A stretch of DNA of 64,000 nucleotides from Saprospiraceae bacterium (GTDB taxonomy: Bacteria; Bacteroidota; Bacteroidia; Chitinophagales; Saprospiraceae). Shown here one piece after another: positions 1-9,165 of this stretch; within the stretch, counting starts at the first letter, position 1, and every line of letters begins with the position of its first letter. The DNA is taken from positions 496,001 to 560,000 of the forward strand of contig JADKFC010000001.1 in NCBI GenBank assembly GCA_016717655.1. The letters run 5' to 3'. The notes under the pieces are model-generated. The model was not told where the DNA came from, did no database searches, and saw nothing but the letters and a program-made list of their open reading frames with translations. Position numbers and translations under genes: made by a program.

Positions 1-559
1 CAGGACCCGGTAATTGCACCACATTGGTGCTTAGTACTTGAGAGCAGCCGGTTGCCGGGTCGGTCACTGTTACTTCATAAAAGCCGGGATTTGGTGTGGT
101 AATAAATGTGGTTGTTTCTCCTGTAGACCATTCATATTGGGCATTGGTAGGCTCTTCATAGCCATTCCATTCTACAATGAGGTTGATATCTTCGCCTGGG
201 CAAAGATTGTAAGCTTGAATGTAATAAGTGTAATTGGCAATGTCAATTGTCACTTCGTGGTTAGCCATACAGCCAACACCATCCGTAAGGGTAACAGAAT
301 AAGTGCCATTGGCATTGGGCACAGAGATGGTGGGTGTTGTTTCACCAGTCGACCAGGCATAGCTATAGGGTGGGGTGGCATTGCCAAAAACAACTGTTTC
401 TAAAGTGATTTGTCCGGGGTCACACAAGTCGGGAAAAAGGAAGATCAGAATTTTGCAATGGGGTTGGGCATACGCCTTGGAGGAGGCCATAAGCAGGAAA
501 ATTAAAATCCATCCAAAGATTTTGATATTTTTCAAAATTTTGACCGATTGTTTTATCAC
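1..559 (-). CDS. Secreted SprB/PKD-type repeat protein, N-terminal part (runs off left edge)
   Basis: Reading leftward from a GTG at 559 the minus strand stays open to the window edge. It begins with a basic stretch (VIKQSVKILKNIKIFG) and a hydrophobic core ending in SSKAYAQ, a good signal peptide of about 32 residues. The mature part carries repeats of the form YSYAWSTGETTPTISV...GTYSVTLTDGVGC, and then YEWSTGETTT...GFYEVTVTDPATGC. These are typical SprB/PKD-like beta-sandwich repeats of large Bacteroidota surface proteins, which are usually secreted by the type IX system. The C-terminus lies outside, so sorting cannot be confirmed. GTG is chosen because a stop lies seven codons upstream and no ATG precedes the signal peptide. 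Confidence 0.8.
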   Translation of the reverse strand, partial: MIKQSVKILKNIKIFGWILIFLLMASSKAYAQPHCKILIFLFPDLCDPGQITLETVVFGNATPPYSYAWSTGETTPTISVPNANGTYSVTLTDGVGCMANHEVTIDIANYTYYIQAYNLCPGEDINLIVEWNGYEEPTNAQYEWSTGETTTFITTPNPGFYEVTVTDPATGCSQVLSTNVVQLPGP

Positions 560-594
560 AGTTGGGTTTTTGCCAGTTTAGCAACTAAATTACA

Positions 595-690
595 ATGGAA
601 AAAGAAGTAAACAAGCCTTTTGTGACTGAAAAAGGAATGATTTTTACTGTAATGGATGTCTGTGAAGAAATATTAGATTTAGAATTATAG
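595..690 (+). CDS. Possible 31-residue peptide, unknown
   Basis: A short ATG-to-TAG frame encodes 31 residues starting MEKEVNKPFVTEKGMIF. It is acidic, has no signal peptide and resembles no family I recognise. It lies between two genes in AT-rich DNA and may be chance or a gene remnant. Its only support is an uninterrupted frame with reasonable amino-acid composition. Confidence 0.2.
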   Translation: MEKEVNKPFVTEKGMIFTVMDVCEEILDLEL

Positions 691-735
691 AACTTTTTTT
701 ACATATAAAATATATGTATGTGTAAATAATTAAAT

Positions 736-776
736 AATAATACATTATAAATATAAAATATTTATAATGTATTATT
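736..776. repeat. Perfect 19-bp inverted repeat (hairpin)
   Basis: The arm AATAATACATTATAAATAT at 736-754 is repeated exactly as its reverse complement at 758-776 around a 3-base AAA loop. The stem is almost all A/T and has no clear T-tract on either side, so it is a weak candidate for a transcription terminator; it could instead be a protein-binding dyad. It is the only structured element seen in the roughly 450-base gap between the first gene and the gene starting at 1017. Confidence 0.75.
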
Positions 777-1016
777 TGCTCTTATAGGTTTTTCTATCCA
801 TACAGAATTACCACTTAAGTTAAGTGAGGGGGAGGGAGCTAACTTGAATTATTGCCTTAAAACCTAATGTTTAAAGGGTTCTCTTGTCGGCAGACATTAT
901 CATACTAACGGGTGAATTATTTTTAGATCACTAAGAGTAGATTTACCGACGAAATTTAATGAATAAAATTATAAACCGATAAAACTCCTGAGTAAGTTAA
1001 TTTTAAATAATAATGT

Positions 1017-2084
1017 ATGAAAACTATTTTTTTATTTTTAATTGTTATGACCACCTTTACTGACACTATTTGTGCTCAGGCCGTGGGAGTTGGCACGAGT
1101 TCACCTTCTGATGCATTACACATTGTGGGGGCATCTAATGATGATCCCTTAAGGGTTCAAGTAGGTACTGCAACAAAGTTAAGAGTGTTCAATAACGGTG
1201 GCACCTCACTTGGCACCAATAACGCTGCCGGCACTCCAGCCAATGGTTTGTATGTACTGGGTAATACAGGTTTGGGGGTAAATAATCCGATAGAGAAACT
1301 TGAAGTCGGTGGTAATATGAACATCATCGGTGAAATAAAAGCCAATGGTTTAGCTGGTGAGCAAGGACAGCTATTGCAATCCAATGGCAATGGCACAATG
1401 AGTTGGATTGAGCCCTGCGGATATCAATATTCTGAGGATTTTTTTAATACCACCAATAACCCACAGTCCTGGACTGTTCCTACAGGAGTTACCGAAATCA
1501 TGGTAGAGATGTGGGGAGCTGGTGGAGGTGGCAGTTCCAACTACGGTGGTGGTGGTGGTGGATATATGAAAATTAAAAGATTGGTAACTCCTGGAGAAGT
1601 AATCACTTTTTCAATTGGAACAGGTGGCACCGGAAATTCTTCATCTGCCGAAGCTACTAATGGCAGCGCAACTACTTTTCCTGCTGGGGCAGGATGGCCA
1701 GATCATTCTGCCGGAGGAGGCAGTTCAGGGACCAACGGCTTAGGGGGGAGCAATAGTCTTATTAATACACCGTCAACTTTGCAGTTGCGAAGAAGAGGGC
1801 AGCATGGGCATCCCAAAGAGATAAGTTACTATCAGATATCATCAACCGACTTTGCACAAAAGACAAGCTATGGTGATGGAGGTATTGCAGGTTTTAATGA
1901 GGTAGGTTCAGGTTATGGTGGAGTGGTGATTCACAACACAACAACCAATACAAATATAACATCCACTATTGCCCGTTTTGGCAATCAGCCAGGTGGTGGT
2001 GGCGGTGGAGCTGCCGGCACAAGTTCTCCTATCAGTCAAGGAGGTGCAGGGGGAGATGGTTATGTTATCATTTATTGGAATTAG
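1017..2084 (+). CDS. Secreted glycine-rich tail-fibre-like protein
   Basis: 355 residues. A signal peptide (MKTIFLFLIVMTTF...TICAQ, about 21 residues) is followed by VGVGTSSPSDALHI, the opening motif of Bacteroidota tail-fibre/TMF-like exoproteins, and by a unit with APANGL-type and GNTGLGVNNP motifs (about residues 60-100). From about residue 150 a glycine-rich domain begins (VTEIMVEMWGAGGGG) and closes with GGDGYVIIYWN, the usual start and finish of the Gly-rich fold found in phage and bacterial surface fibres. No T9SS sorting tail is visible. The same N-terminal unit recurs in the 882-residue protein at 52634. The gene stands 48 bases before a sensor kinase and may be co-transcribed with it. 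Confidence 0.75.
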   Translation: MKTIFLFLIVMTTFTDTICAQAVGVGTSSPSDALHIVGASNDDPLRVQVGTATKLRVFNNGGTSLGTNNAAGTPANGLYVLGNTGLGVNNPIEKLEVGGNMNIIGEIKANGLAGEQGQLLQSNGNGTMSWIEPCGYQYSEDFFNTTNNPQSWTVPTGVTEIMVEMWGAGGGGSSNYGGGGGGYMKIKRLVTPGEVITFSIGTGGTGNSSSAEATNGSATTFPAGAGWPDHSAGGGSSGTNGLGGSNSLINTPSTLQLRRRGQHGHPKEISYYQISSTDFAQKTSYGDGGIAGFNEVGSGYGGVVIHNTTTNTNITSTIARFGNQPGGGGGGAAGTSSPISQGGAGGDGYVIIYWN

Positions 2085-2132
2085 ATTAACAATAAAAATA
2101 GTTTAACTTTGGTTGATATCAATTAAAACAGA

Positions 2133-3359
2133 TTGAGTTATCGCTATTTAATTCTTGTCATCATAGGGTTCAAGGCATTTCAACTGAAGGCTCAATCTAC
2201 CATCGTTACTCGATATAAATCTATAATTCCTGCTTCATATTATTACAATACATTTGAGAAAGAAGCTTCAATATTGGGTCAAAATAGCATAGCAGCTGCG
2301 AATATGTATCTGGATTTGGGGAGGTCTTCACTGGTTCATAGTGAAGACTTGTCCATAGAGTACGAACTCAAGGCCAAAGAATTATTTAGTCATCATAAGC
2401 AAGATGCGATGGTTGTTCAAACCAATTTATCTCTTACCCTTCCCTATATCAACAAAGGCATGTATGAAGTAGCTGATAAGATTATCCTTGAAGTTTTTGA
2501 CTATGCCAGAAAATTTAAAAACGAGAAAATTAAAGCGGATGCGTATTTAAGATTGGGTTATAAAGAATATGCATCTGGCAATTTAGACAAGGCACTGGCT
2601 GCCTACTTCAATTGCTTCGAATACTATCAAAATAAGAAATCAAATCATGAGCTGGGAGATTTAGTAATGAGAATGGGTGCAACGTATGCAGAAATGGGTG
2701 ATTGTGCAACGGCATTAAAATATTGGGAAACTTACATTGCCGAATATATTCCGATTAAAAATCAATTAGATTTCAGTATTCCGATTAAGTCAAATATGAT
2801 TGATTGTTATATTAAAGATAAAAATTTTAAGAAAGCAAAACAACTATCACAGGAAGTTATTCAAAGTAGGAAAGAATCCAACGCAAATAAACTCTTAAGT
2901 AAGGCTTACAGCAGTCTATCAGTTTTATCAAAGCTGAGTGTGGACAGGTATAAGCCGTCGCTTTATTATTTAGATTCAGCGATTTGGTATGCCGCAAAAT
3001 TTAAAAGTCAGCGACAGCTTTCTGCATTGCACATTGATCGGTCTGATGTCTATTATATGTTAAATAAAAAAGTAAACGCAATTAATGATCTGGAATTGGC
3101 TTTAAAAAATGCCATTCTATCCAATTCACCGATATTGCAATTGCAAGCCTATGATAAACTAGCTAAGATTTTTCATCAAATGGGTAAAAATGGAAAGGCT
3201 TATATTTATAATCAAAAAAGCGACAGCATTAAGGACAAAATGTTTTCTGCCGAAGTGATATCTTCTATGAAAATATGGAAAAACAAGTTGCATTGCAGAA
3301 CTCAAAACAGCAAATATTTTTGTTGGAAAATCAAAATAGGCTTAAGAATCAAAATATAA
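2133..3359 (+). CDS. TPR sensor histidine kinase, N-terminal fragment (1 of 2)
   Basis: 408 residues from a TTG start (no ATG precedes the signal peptide, roughly YLILVIIGFKAFQLKAQS). The rest is helical tetratricopeptide-type repeats (about residues 60-370), the extracytoplasmic input domain common in Bacteroidota kinases. The last 27 or so residues (IWKNKLHCRTQNSK...) do not fit the family. The next frame supplies the expected MEKQVALQNSKQQI... coiled coil and membrane helix. One extra A in the four-A run at 3270-3273 would give ATG AAA AAT ATG GAA and fuse both ORFs into one protein of about 660 residues. Read this as the front half of a single kinase whose frame is interrupted, by base-calling error or a real mutation. 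Confidence 0.75.
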   Translation: MSYRYLILVIIGFKAFQLKAQSTIVTRYKSIIPASYYYNTFEKEASILGQNSIAAANMYLDLGRSSLVHSEDLSIEYELKAKELFSHHKQDAMVVQTNLSLTLPYINKGMYEVADKIILEVFDYARKFKNEKIKADAYLRLGYKEYASGNLDKALAAYFNCFEYYQNKKSNHELGDLVMRMGATYAEMGDCATALKYWETYIAEYIPIKNQLDFSIPIKSNMIDCYIKDKNFKKAKQLSQEVIQSRKESNANKLLSKAYSSLSVLSKLSVDRYKPSLYYLDSAIWYAAKFKSQRQLSALHIDRSDVYYMLNKKVNAINDLELALKNAILSNSPILQLQAYDKLAKIFHQMGKNGKAYIYNQKSDSIKDKMFSAEVISSMKIWKNKLHCRTQNSKYFCWKIKIGLRIKI

Positions 3360-4123
3360 TTCAACAGAAAAAACTAAACCGAATAAGTACTTTGCTATTG
3401 GTGATTTCGGGCTTGTTACTATTATTGTTTGCCTATTGGATTAGGGTAAGAACAAGGACCAACAGACTTTTAAGGGAGAAGAATGTTGTAATAGAAAAAG
3501 CGCTGTCTGAAAATAAAATGTTGGTTAAAGAAGTACACCACAGAGTGAAAAACAATTTACAAATCGTTGCATCATTGATTGGTTTGCAAGGGAGATTTAC
3601 AAATGATAAGGGTGTTCATGATGCAGTTATTTCAATTAAAACAAGGGTGCAGGCTATGTCTTTATTGCATCAGCAACTGTACCAGAATGAGGATCTGAGA
3701 AGCATTTCAATAAAATCATATTTTGAAGATCTTTGTGAGAGCTTAACCTCTACATATTCAACTCATGTTCAAAATATTGTTATTAGCGCTGAAATAGAAA
3801 GTATTTACCTGGATTTGGACCAGGTGGTAACCTTGGGAGTAATAGTTAATGAGTTGATTGCAAATTCTATTAAGCATGCTTTTGTAAATAAAGAGAAGGG
3901 TAATATTAGATTATCAATAAAATCAGCGAGCGATATGGTATTGTGTGAAGTAAGGGACAATGGAGTTGGCATACCTTTCACTCATTTACCTGAAAAATCT
4001 TCTTCAATGGGAATGCAATTGATCTCTTCTTTTATGAACAAACTTAATGCTGAAATAAATATTGATAATGCGAATGGAACAGTAATAAATTTTACATTTA
4101 GAAAGCAACATCAAAATGCCTAA
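3275..4123 (+). CDS. TPR sensor histidine kinase, C-terminal kinase fragment (2 of 2)
   Basis: 282 residues. It starts in a coiled coil, then has one membrane helix (about 37-57), a HisKA_2-type dimerisation/phospho-acceptor helix with EVHHRVKNNLQ (H88/H89), and an HATPase domain with N-box-like VNELIANSIKHAF, G1 DNGVGIP and a later GMQLI. This is the HisKA_2 kinase architecture that follows TPR sensors in Bacteroidota. It overlaps the preceding TPR ORF by 85 bases in another frame, and its ATG at 3275 is probably an internal Met of the full protein. It overlaps the downstream response regulator by 8 bases, so the two are translationally linked and almost certainly cognate. Confidence 0.85.
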   Translation: MEKQVALQNSKQQIFLLENQNRLKNQNIIQQKKLNRISTLLLVISGLLLLLFAYWIRVRTRTNRLLREKNVVIEKALSENKMLVKEVHHRVKNNLQIVASLIGLQGRFTNDKGVHDAVISIKTRVQAMSLLHQQLYQNEDLRSISIKSYFEDLCESLTSTYSTHVQNIVISAEIESIYLDLDQVVTLGVIVNELIANSIKHAFVNKEKGNIRLSIKSASDMVLCEVRDNGVGIPFTHLPEKSSSMGMQLISSFMNKLNAEINIDNANGTVINFTFRKQHQNA

Positions 4124-4715
4124 AAATATCCTTATTGTTGAAGACGAACCAGCCATTGCCCAGGATATTGCTTTTAATTTGGAAGACAATGGCTTCGCTA
4201 TTGCCGGTATAGCCCATAACTCCGAGAGAGCATTGGATCTTCTATATACTAAGCAGGTTGATTTGGCGATATTGGATATAAATATTGCAGGAACTAAAAC
4301 CGGAATTGGATTGGCTAAAATAATCAATGATAAGTACAAAATTCCATTTATCTTTCTGACATCATTTTCGGATCCGGAAACGGTTAAAGAAGCGGTTGAT
4401 ACTTTACCTCATGGCTATCTTGTAAAACCATTTAAGGATAGCGATCTGGCACCTGTTATCTTTATTGCACTAGCTAAACATGAAATTGACAATGGCAGAC
4501 TCATTCCGTCCCTAGAAGATTATAATCGAATTGCAGCGAGTGCTATTACTAAAACTGAATACCAGATCATACTTAGTGTGTTTAAGGGGATGACAAATCA
4601 GCAAATTGCCGATAACAATTTTGTTTCTATCAATACTGTGAAAACACATCTTAATAATATATTTACCAAACTTGGCATCCACAATAAAATACAATTGTTG
4701 AGATCAGTTATTTGA
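4116..4715 (+). CDS. Response regulator, receiver plus LuxR-type HTH
   Basis: 199 residues. The receiver domain (1-120) has acidic pocket E9-D10-E11, phospho-acceptor D54 (LAILDIN), T82 and K104 (YLVKP). A C-terminal LuxR/GerE-type helix-turn-helix (about 138-195) has MTNQQIADNNFVSINTVKTH. It is a DNA-binding output partner of the TPR kinase just upstream, whose 3' end it overlaps by 8 bases. Possible targets include the exoprotein gene at 1017, but no binding site is visible. Confidence 0.9.
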   Translation: MPKNILIVEDEPAIAQDIAFNLEDNGFAIAGIAHNSERALDLLYTKQVDLAILDINIAGTKTGIGLAKIINDKYKIPFIFLTSFSDPETVKEAVDTLPHGYLVKPFKDSDLAPVIFIALAKHEIDNGRLIPSLEDYNRIAASAITKTEYQIILSVFKGMTNQQIADNNFVSINTVKTHLNNIFTKLGIHNKIQLLRSVI

Positions 4716-4890
4716 CTTTCACCCAGGATGATGTGTTTGAATAATGATGTCTTGTAATATTACAATTCATCTTTTGCATTTATCACTTATTTCAATGCTT
4801 TTGGATAGGTAAGTATTTATATCTTTTTCAATTCAGAGTACTGGCGGTTGTTTGAGATTTTCTGGTCGATAGTTTGTTTTAAAAAAAATA

Positions 4891-7659
4891 TTATTTGAAA
4901 ATTATAAATTTTCTAAAATAATATTTTCCCTTTCGGTCTTTGAGTTTTATAACATATAAACCCACAGGTAAACAGTTGATCTCAATATGGGTATTTTCTC
5001 TAAATGTTTCTTCCATGACCGTTTTACCTTCCATGTTTAGAATAGAAAATGAAGTTATATCGGTATTGTTAGTAAGAAGTGTTATTTTTTCGTTAGCGGG
5101 ATTTGGAAATAATAAGATGTTTTTATCTATGGTGGAGTTAAAGTCAGTCGACAACCAGATATAAATGTTTCTTTCTGATCGGCATAGCTGGGGTAGGCTA
5201 GAAAACTGCCAATTATAGAAATAGGGATAAAAATTGGCTTTTCCCGAGCAGGAATCGATGCTACCCATTTGGGCCAACGGGTAAGGATAATTGTAATCTC
5301 CGGCATTCATGGCCTGGTCACTGCGGTCGCAACTCCATTTATAGGGACCTTTTTTTAACATTATTTCAAGGTCTACCTGGTTTTTACCTTCTGTTAAATC
5401 CTGAGAGAATTCGCCAACCAGATCTCCATCTTTGCTGGTAAGGGTAATCTTGCGTGGGCCTTCATTCTCTTTTTTCAACACATACATGTCCACACTGTGT
5501 AAGATCAAATCTTCTTCAATACTAAAATAAAGGTCTCTTTTGGGAAAGGAAGCGGAGGCTTTGTCTGCATTTTTTCTGCCACCTCTTTGCACTGGGTAAG
5601 GCAATGTTCGATAAGCTTCCAAAAATACTTTATTGAATAAAAATGGGATCGAGCCGGTGTAAGAAGGACCCTGGGCTAGTGGCAAGTTGGTTTGATCATC
5701 CTGGTACCACAACGTATTGGGGTCAGAACTGTAAAACGTAACTGAGTCCTGGGTCCAATAGGTAGAGTCTACTTTGGCTTTGTCCAAACTAAAATAATTG
5801 ATCTCAATGCTATCTGACCATACCTGTTCTTGATGGCAAACTGATTTTTTTTCAATTACATATTTACCCTCTGCTTGTGGATATAAGTATTTTTTACCAT
5901 TCCAATTTTGGGAAGCTATGATGTCATTGTCTGGATACCATGGAAGTCTCAATTCGGTTCCGATACAGGGTGATGGTAAAATGGAATCTCGTAAAAAGAC
6001 AGGAGGGCTATCATTTTCCAATTGAATTCGATAACGGATCGCAGCTTTCCAGCAGCCACTGCTATCCTGATTAAAGGCCGTGTAATTGCCTGCTTTGTTA
6101 ATGGTTGTCATATGGGTTGTATCTCCATTTGACCATAACCATTTACCCGGCAAATCGGGTGTGCTTAAGGTTAAAGTCGATTGACACATAAGGCTGTCTT
6201 TCACTTCAGGGTTGGCAGTGCCAGACAAGCCTTCGCACTCTGTAATCTCGTAGCTTTTATCAGCCAAAAGATCAAGTATTGTGGTTGTGATGCTGGATGG
6301 CCACAAAACTTTTACGCTGTCAATTTTGGTTTCGCTGCCGAGTCCGAAATGGATGTGCAGACTCGACATTGCCGCATAACCTTGTCCCGACCTGAGCTCT
6401 CTGGTTTGGGTGTTTCCGGCTGAATAGACCCTGATGATGGCCCCAATACCCTGCTTATTGCTTTGTATGCCGTTTAACCAAAATCGGATCCAGTGATTGT
6501 TGTTTTTTGTGTTTTCAAACAGGGTCCTTCCTTTAAACACATCCAAAAACCCATCATTGTTGAGATCACCTACTGCTCCTGCTTTGGCGGGTCCCGGGGC
6601 TGCTGCAAAGGTAAGGTCTCCGTTACCTAAAAATAAGGCTTGCTGCTGATCGGTCAATACATCGCAAAAACCGTCGTTGTTGAAGTCGCCGGTAACCACT
6701 TCAAAGGCAGTGTAGTCAAGAGCATTTAAACCGGAAGTACCAATCACATCTGTGAAACTACCATCACCATTGTTGCGGTACAACCTGCAGGCCTGGTCGT
6801 GATTGAGTACATAGAGGTCCATGTCGCCATCATTGTCAAAATCTTCTACGGCACTTGTCCAGCTTTGGGCGGTATCGTCAACGCCACTCTGTTGTCCGAG
6901 CTCTTCAAAATGGCCATTGCCTTTGTTGATGTAAAGTAGATTTTTCCTGCGATCATCGGAGGGTGGCACATTGCCAAAACATTTACTGATGTAAAGATCC
7001 AACAATCGGTCACCATTGACATCGGTCCAGATAGAAGAATAATTACCGGCAAGGACAGTCAGGTCTGACAAGGCAGTGCTTTTGGTGAAATGGCCGGTAC
7101 CATCATTTTCATAATAAAAATTTTCTCCTTCATCATTACACACAAATAGATCCAGATCGCCATCCCCATCTACATCTACCAGATTCGACCTTTGACTCAC
7201 AAGGTTGCCGGTCAAAGGATATTCAATGTATCCACGGGCATTTTGTTGTAATAACACCGCCTTTTGATCGCTGCCAAAAACAAAATCTATCAGTCCGTTA
7301 TTATCTACATCACCGCCACAAACACTCCATTTGGGAGGGTGCTGGATGTTAAGAGGAAGGTGGCGTGTATATCGCCCCCCACTAAGAGGAAAAAAATCGA
7401 TAAATACACCATCATTATTAAACCTTACCAGCTCTTCTCTGCCATCGCCGTCAACATCTGCAATGGTAGAGGGATATTGTTGGGTGTCGTAAATAAAATC
7501 AAGGGGTAGGGCATTAAAATCAACTTGTTGGGCATTCATTGAAATGTGAAGGGCTAAAACAAGTAGCCAGATGTAAAATGCTGGACTCCCAATAGAGCCT
7601 TTTATTAACTTCCTAGAGTTGAGCATCCCTGCTTCTATTTTTTTGATATGTGCCATCAT
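4891..7659 (-). CDS. FG-GAP/ASPIC-UnbV exoprotein with T9SS sorting domain
   Basis: 922 residues. The N-terminus has a signal peptide (hydrophobic YIWLLVLALHISMNAQ, ending near residue 43). About residues 55-390 form FG-GAP/VCBS propeller repeats with calcium-binding loops such as DVDGDGREEL, DVDGDGDLDLFVC and DFDNDGDMDLYV. Residues about 400-470 match the ASPIC/UnbV domain (GIGAIIRVYSAG...GYAAMSSLHIHFGLG). The last 75 or so residues are a type A T9SS sorting domain (LLFPNPANEKITLL...LPVGLYVIKL...FRKFIIFK). This predicts export to the cell surface or medium. The first ATG is used, but an internal Met at residue 12 is also possible. It stands alone and converges with the regulator at 4116. Confidence 0.9.
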   Translation of the reverse strand: MMAHIKKIEAGMLNSRKLIKGSIGSPAFYIWLLVLALHISMNAQQVDFNALPLDFIYDTQQYPSTIADVDGDGREELVRFNNDGVFIDFFPLSGGRYTRHLPLNIQHPPKWSVCGGDVDNNGLIDFVFGSDQKAVLLQQNARGYIEYPLTGNLVSQRSNLVDVDGDGDLDLFVCNDEGENFYYENDGTGHFTKSTALSDLTVLAGNYSSIWTDVNGDRLLDLYISKCFGNVPPSDDRRKNLLYINKGNGHFEELGQQSGVDDTAQSWTSAVEDFDNDGDMDLYVLNHDQACRLYRNNGDGSFTDVIGTSGLNALDYTAFEVVTGDFNNDGFCDVLTDQQQALFLGNGDLTFAAAPGPAKAGAVGDLNNDGFLDVFKGRTLFENTKNNNHWIRFWLNGIQSNKQGIGAIIRVYSAGNTQTRELRSGQGYAAMSSLHIHFGLGSETKIDSVKVLWPSSITTTILDLLADKSYEITECEGLSGTANPEVKDSLMCQSTLTLSTPDLPGKWLWSNGDTTHMTTINKAGNYTAFNQDSSGCWKAAIRYRIQLENDSPPVFLRDSILPSPCIGTELRLPWYPDNDIIASQNWNGKKYLYPQAEGKYVIEKKSVCHQEQVWSDSIEINYFSLDKAKVDSTYWTQDSVTFYSSDPNTLWYQDDQTNLPLAQGPSYTGSIPFLFNKVFLEAYRTLPYPVQRGGRKNADKASASFPKRDLYFSIEEDLILHSVDMYVLKKENEGPRKITLTSKDGDLVGEFSQDLTEGKNQVDLEIMLKKGPYKWSCDRSDQAMNAGDYNYPYPLAQMGSIDSCSGKANFYPYFYNWQFSSLPQLCRSERNIYIWLSTDFNSTIDKNILLFPNPANEKITLLTNNTDITSFSILNMEGKTVMEETFRENTHIEINCLPVGLYVIKLKDRKGKYYFRKFIIFK

Positions 7660-7727
7660 GTTTTCTTTTCCTTTGCGTGACGATAAAATTCTGTTTGTTA
7701 TTGAAACCGAACATTTGAATCCAAGCT

Positions 7728-8099
7728 TCAGGCTACTTTTTCTGCTTTTATACGCGATTTTTTAATGTCTTTCATGTGTTCGTCAGCCCACAAAACCAGG
7801 CCATGTAGATGGGGGATTAAACTTTGACCGCGGCTGGTCAAGGAGTAATCTACTCTGGGTGGTACCTGGGGGTAGAGTTTTCTTTTTACAAGACCATCAT
7901 TTTCCAAACTTTTTAAGGTAGTAGCCAGCATCTTTTGGCTAATGGTACCAATGCATCGCTGGATCTCATTAAACCGCAAAGTATCATATTCTGCCAGAAG
8001 AAGCAAGACCAACATCGACCATTTGTCGCCAAAACGATCTAAGACGTTGCGAACCGGACATTGATCAGGGCTGCCATATTTTTTTAGTTTATTTTCCAT
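7728..8099 (-). CDS. HxlR-family transcriptional regulator
   Basis: 123 residues from the ATG at 8099. A longer in-frame start at 8201 would begin within the putative operator and adds 34 residues with no family likeness. The protein has the family's conserved cysteine near the N-terminus (QCPVRNVLDRFGDKWSMLVL), a winged helix (about 25-100) with LRFNEIQRCIGTISQKMLATTLKSL..., and RVDYSLTSRG in the wing. HxlR proteins often sense thiol stress or aldehydes through that cysteine. It is divergent from a QorB-like reductase, the same pairing as ytfH/qorB in Escherichia coli, so it probably controls that gene and itself. Confidence 0.9.
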   Translation of the reverse strand: MENKLKKYGSPDQCPVRNVLDRFGDKWSMLVLLLLAEYDTLRFNEIQRCIGTISQKMLATTLKSLENDGLVKRKLYPQVPPRVDYSLTSRGQSLIPHLHGLVLWADEHMKDIKKSRIKAEKVA

Positions 8100-8193
8100 T
8101 CTAAGATTATGGTTGTCAACAATACTTACCTGCAGGTAACCGAGTGTACATCTTGTAAGCTCTTGTGTAAAAGTCAAAATCACTGCACCTTTG

Positions 8194-8231
8194 GTTACCA
8201 AAAGTAACTAAAATACTAAATTATACTAAAT
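8194..8231. promoter_or_regulatory. Candidate HxlR operator and -7 box
   Basis: The divergent gap holds GTTAC-CAAAA-GTAAC (8194-8208), a 5-bp dyad with a 5-bp spacer. It is followed by TACTAAAT at 8214-8221 and 8224-8231, 10 bp apart or one helical turn; a related TAACTAAA lies at 8205-8212. On the minus strand 8199-8206 reads TACTTTTG, a match to the Bacteroidota -7 box TAnnTTTG, so repressor binding would cover the hxlR promoter. The assignment is inference from position and symmetry. Confidence 0.45.
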
Positions 8232-8248
8232 ATCTTAAATTTTTATCA

Positions 8249-9138
8249 ATGTCAAAAAAATATTAATTACCGGTGCCACCGGACATTATGGCGGTGGTCT
8301 GGCTCAAGGCCTGGCAACCAGTGGATTTACCAGTGAAGTAGCAGTGCTGGTCAGGGATAGTGAAAGTGAAAAATCAAAAGGCTTAGCTAAGCTGGGTTTT
8401 GAAATCAGGCAAGGAAGTTACACAGATCCCACTTCACTCGAGCGTGCCTTTCACGACATAGAGGTTCTCTTTTTTGTTTCTGCCAGTGATATTGAAGGAC
8501 GCCAGGCACAACATTTAAATGTTTTGGAAGCTGCCAGGAAGGCCGGCGTAAGTCACATCATTTATACCAGTGCAGGTCATAAAAACACGGCTGCTGATGG
8601 TCCGCTTTATCCGGTGATGTCGGCCCACATCGAAACCGAAAAGTGGTTGCAAAGTAGCGGCATCAATTTCACCATTCTTCGCCACAATTTATATGCAGAG
8701 GTGATTCCTATGTTTGTAGGAGACAAAGCCGCGCTCACCCAAAGTCAGACCCTTTTTTATCCTGCTGCCAATGGTCTTACTGCTTTTGTTGCCAGAGAAG
8801 ACCTGATTGAAGCCGGTGTGAAAATAGCGAAGGAGATAGATCACCATATCAACAAAATTTATGCCTTCAACGGCAAGGTCAACCTTGATTTTGAGAAAGT
8901 AGCATCTTGTATTGCCGAAATAACAGCCACACAAATAGCCTATGTTTCGCCAGACATAACAAGTTATAAAAATGTCATGGAGGGATATGGCGTGCCTGCA
9001 CCTATCATTGATCTATTGCTCATGTTTGCCCAAGGCATTGCCCAGGGAGAGTTTGAAACAACAGACAATGACCTGCCTGGTATTTTAGGCAGAGCTCCTA
9101 TTGATCTGGCAACTTTCTTACAAAGGGCTTATGTTTGA
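8249..9138 (+). CDS. QorB/NmrA-like NAD(P)H-dependent reductase, frame broken near the start
   Basis: The body (from 8260 onward) encodes ILITGATGHYGGGLAQGL, a Rossmann GxxGxxG nucleotide site, then an NmrA-type fold with IIYTSAG, TILRHNLYAEV and C-terminal RAPIDLATFL, all typical of QorB-like NAD(P)H:quinone oxidoreductases. The natural start, ATG at 8249 (ATG TCA AAA AAA...), is one base out of frame with it. Eight A's in the run at 8254-8260, instead of seven, give MSKKILITGATG. Without that base the first usable start is GTG at 8344, which would remove the nucleotide-binding loop. About 297 residues when restored. Function in quinone or aldehyde detoxification is inferred from family and HxlR pairing. 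Confidence 0.8.
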
Positions 9139-9165
9139 TCAATGCGGTGATGATCAATGCAATTA

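Noticed and set aside
1..403. 121-residue plus-strand frame at the left edge
   Set aside because: Antisense to the SprB-like secreted protein, whose signal peptide and repeats are clear on the minus strand.
3267..3280. Programmed ribosomal frameshift joining the TPR and kinase ORFs
   Set aside because: The four-A run lacks a usual slippery heptamer with a downstream structure, and the same type of lesion recurs in unrelated genes, so a shared technical cause is simpler.
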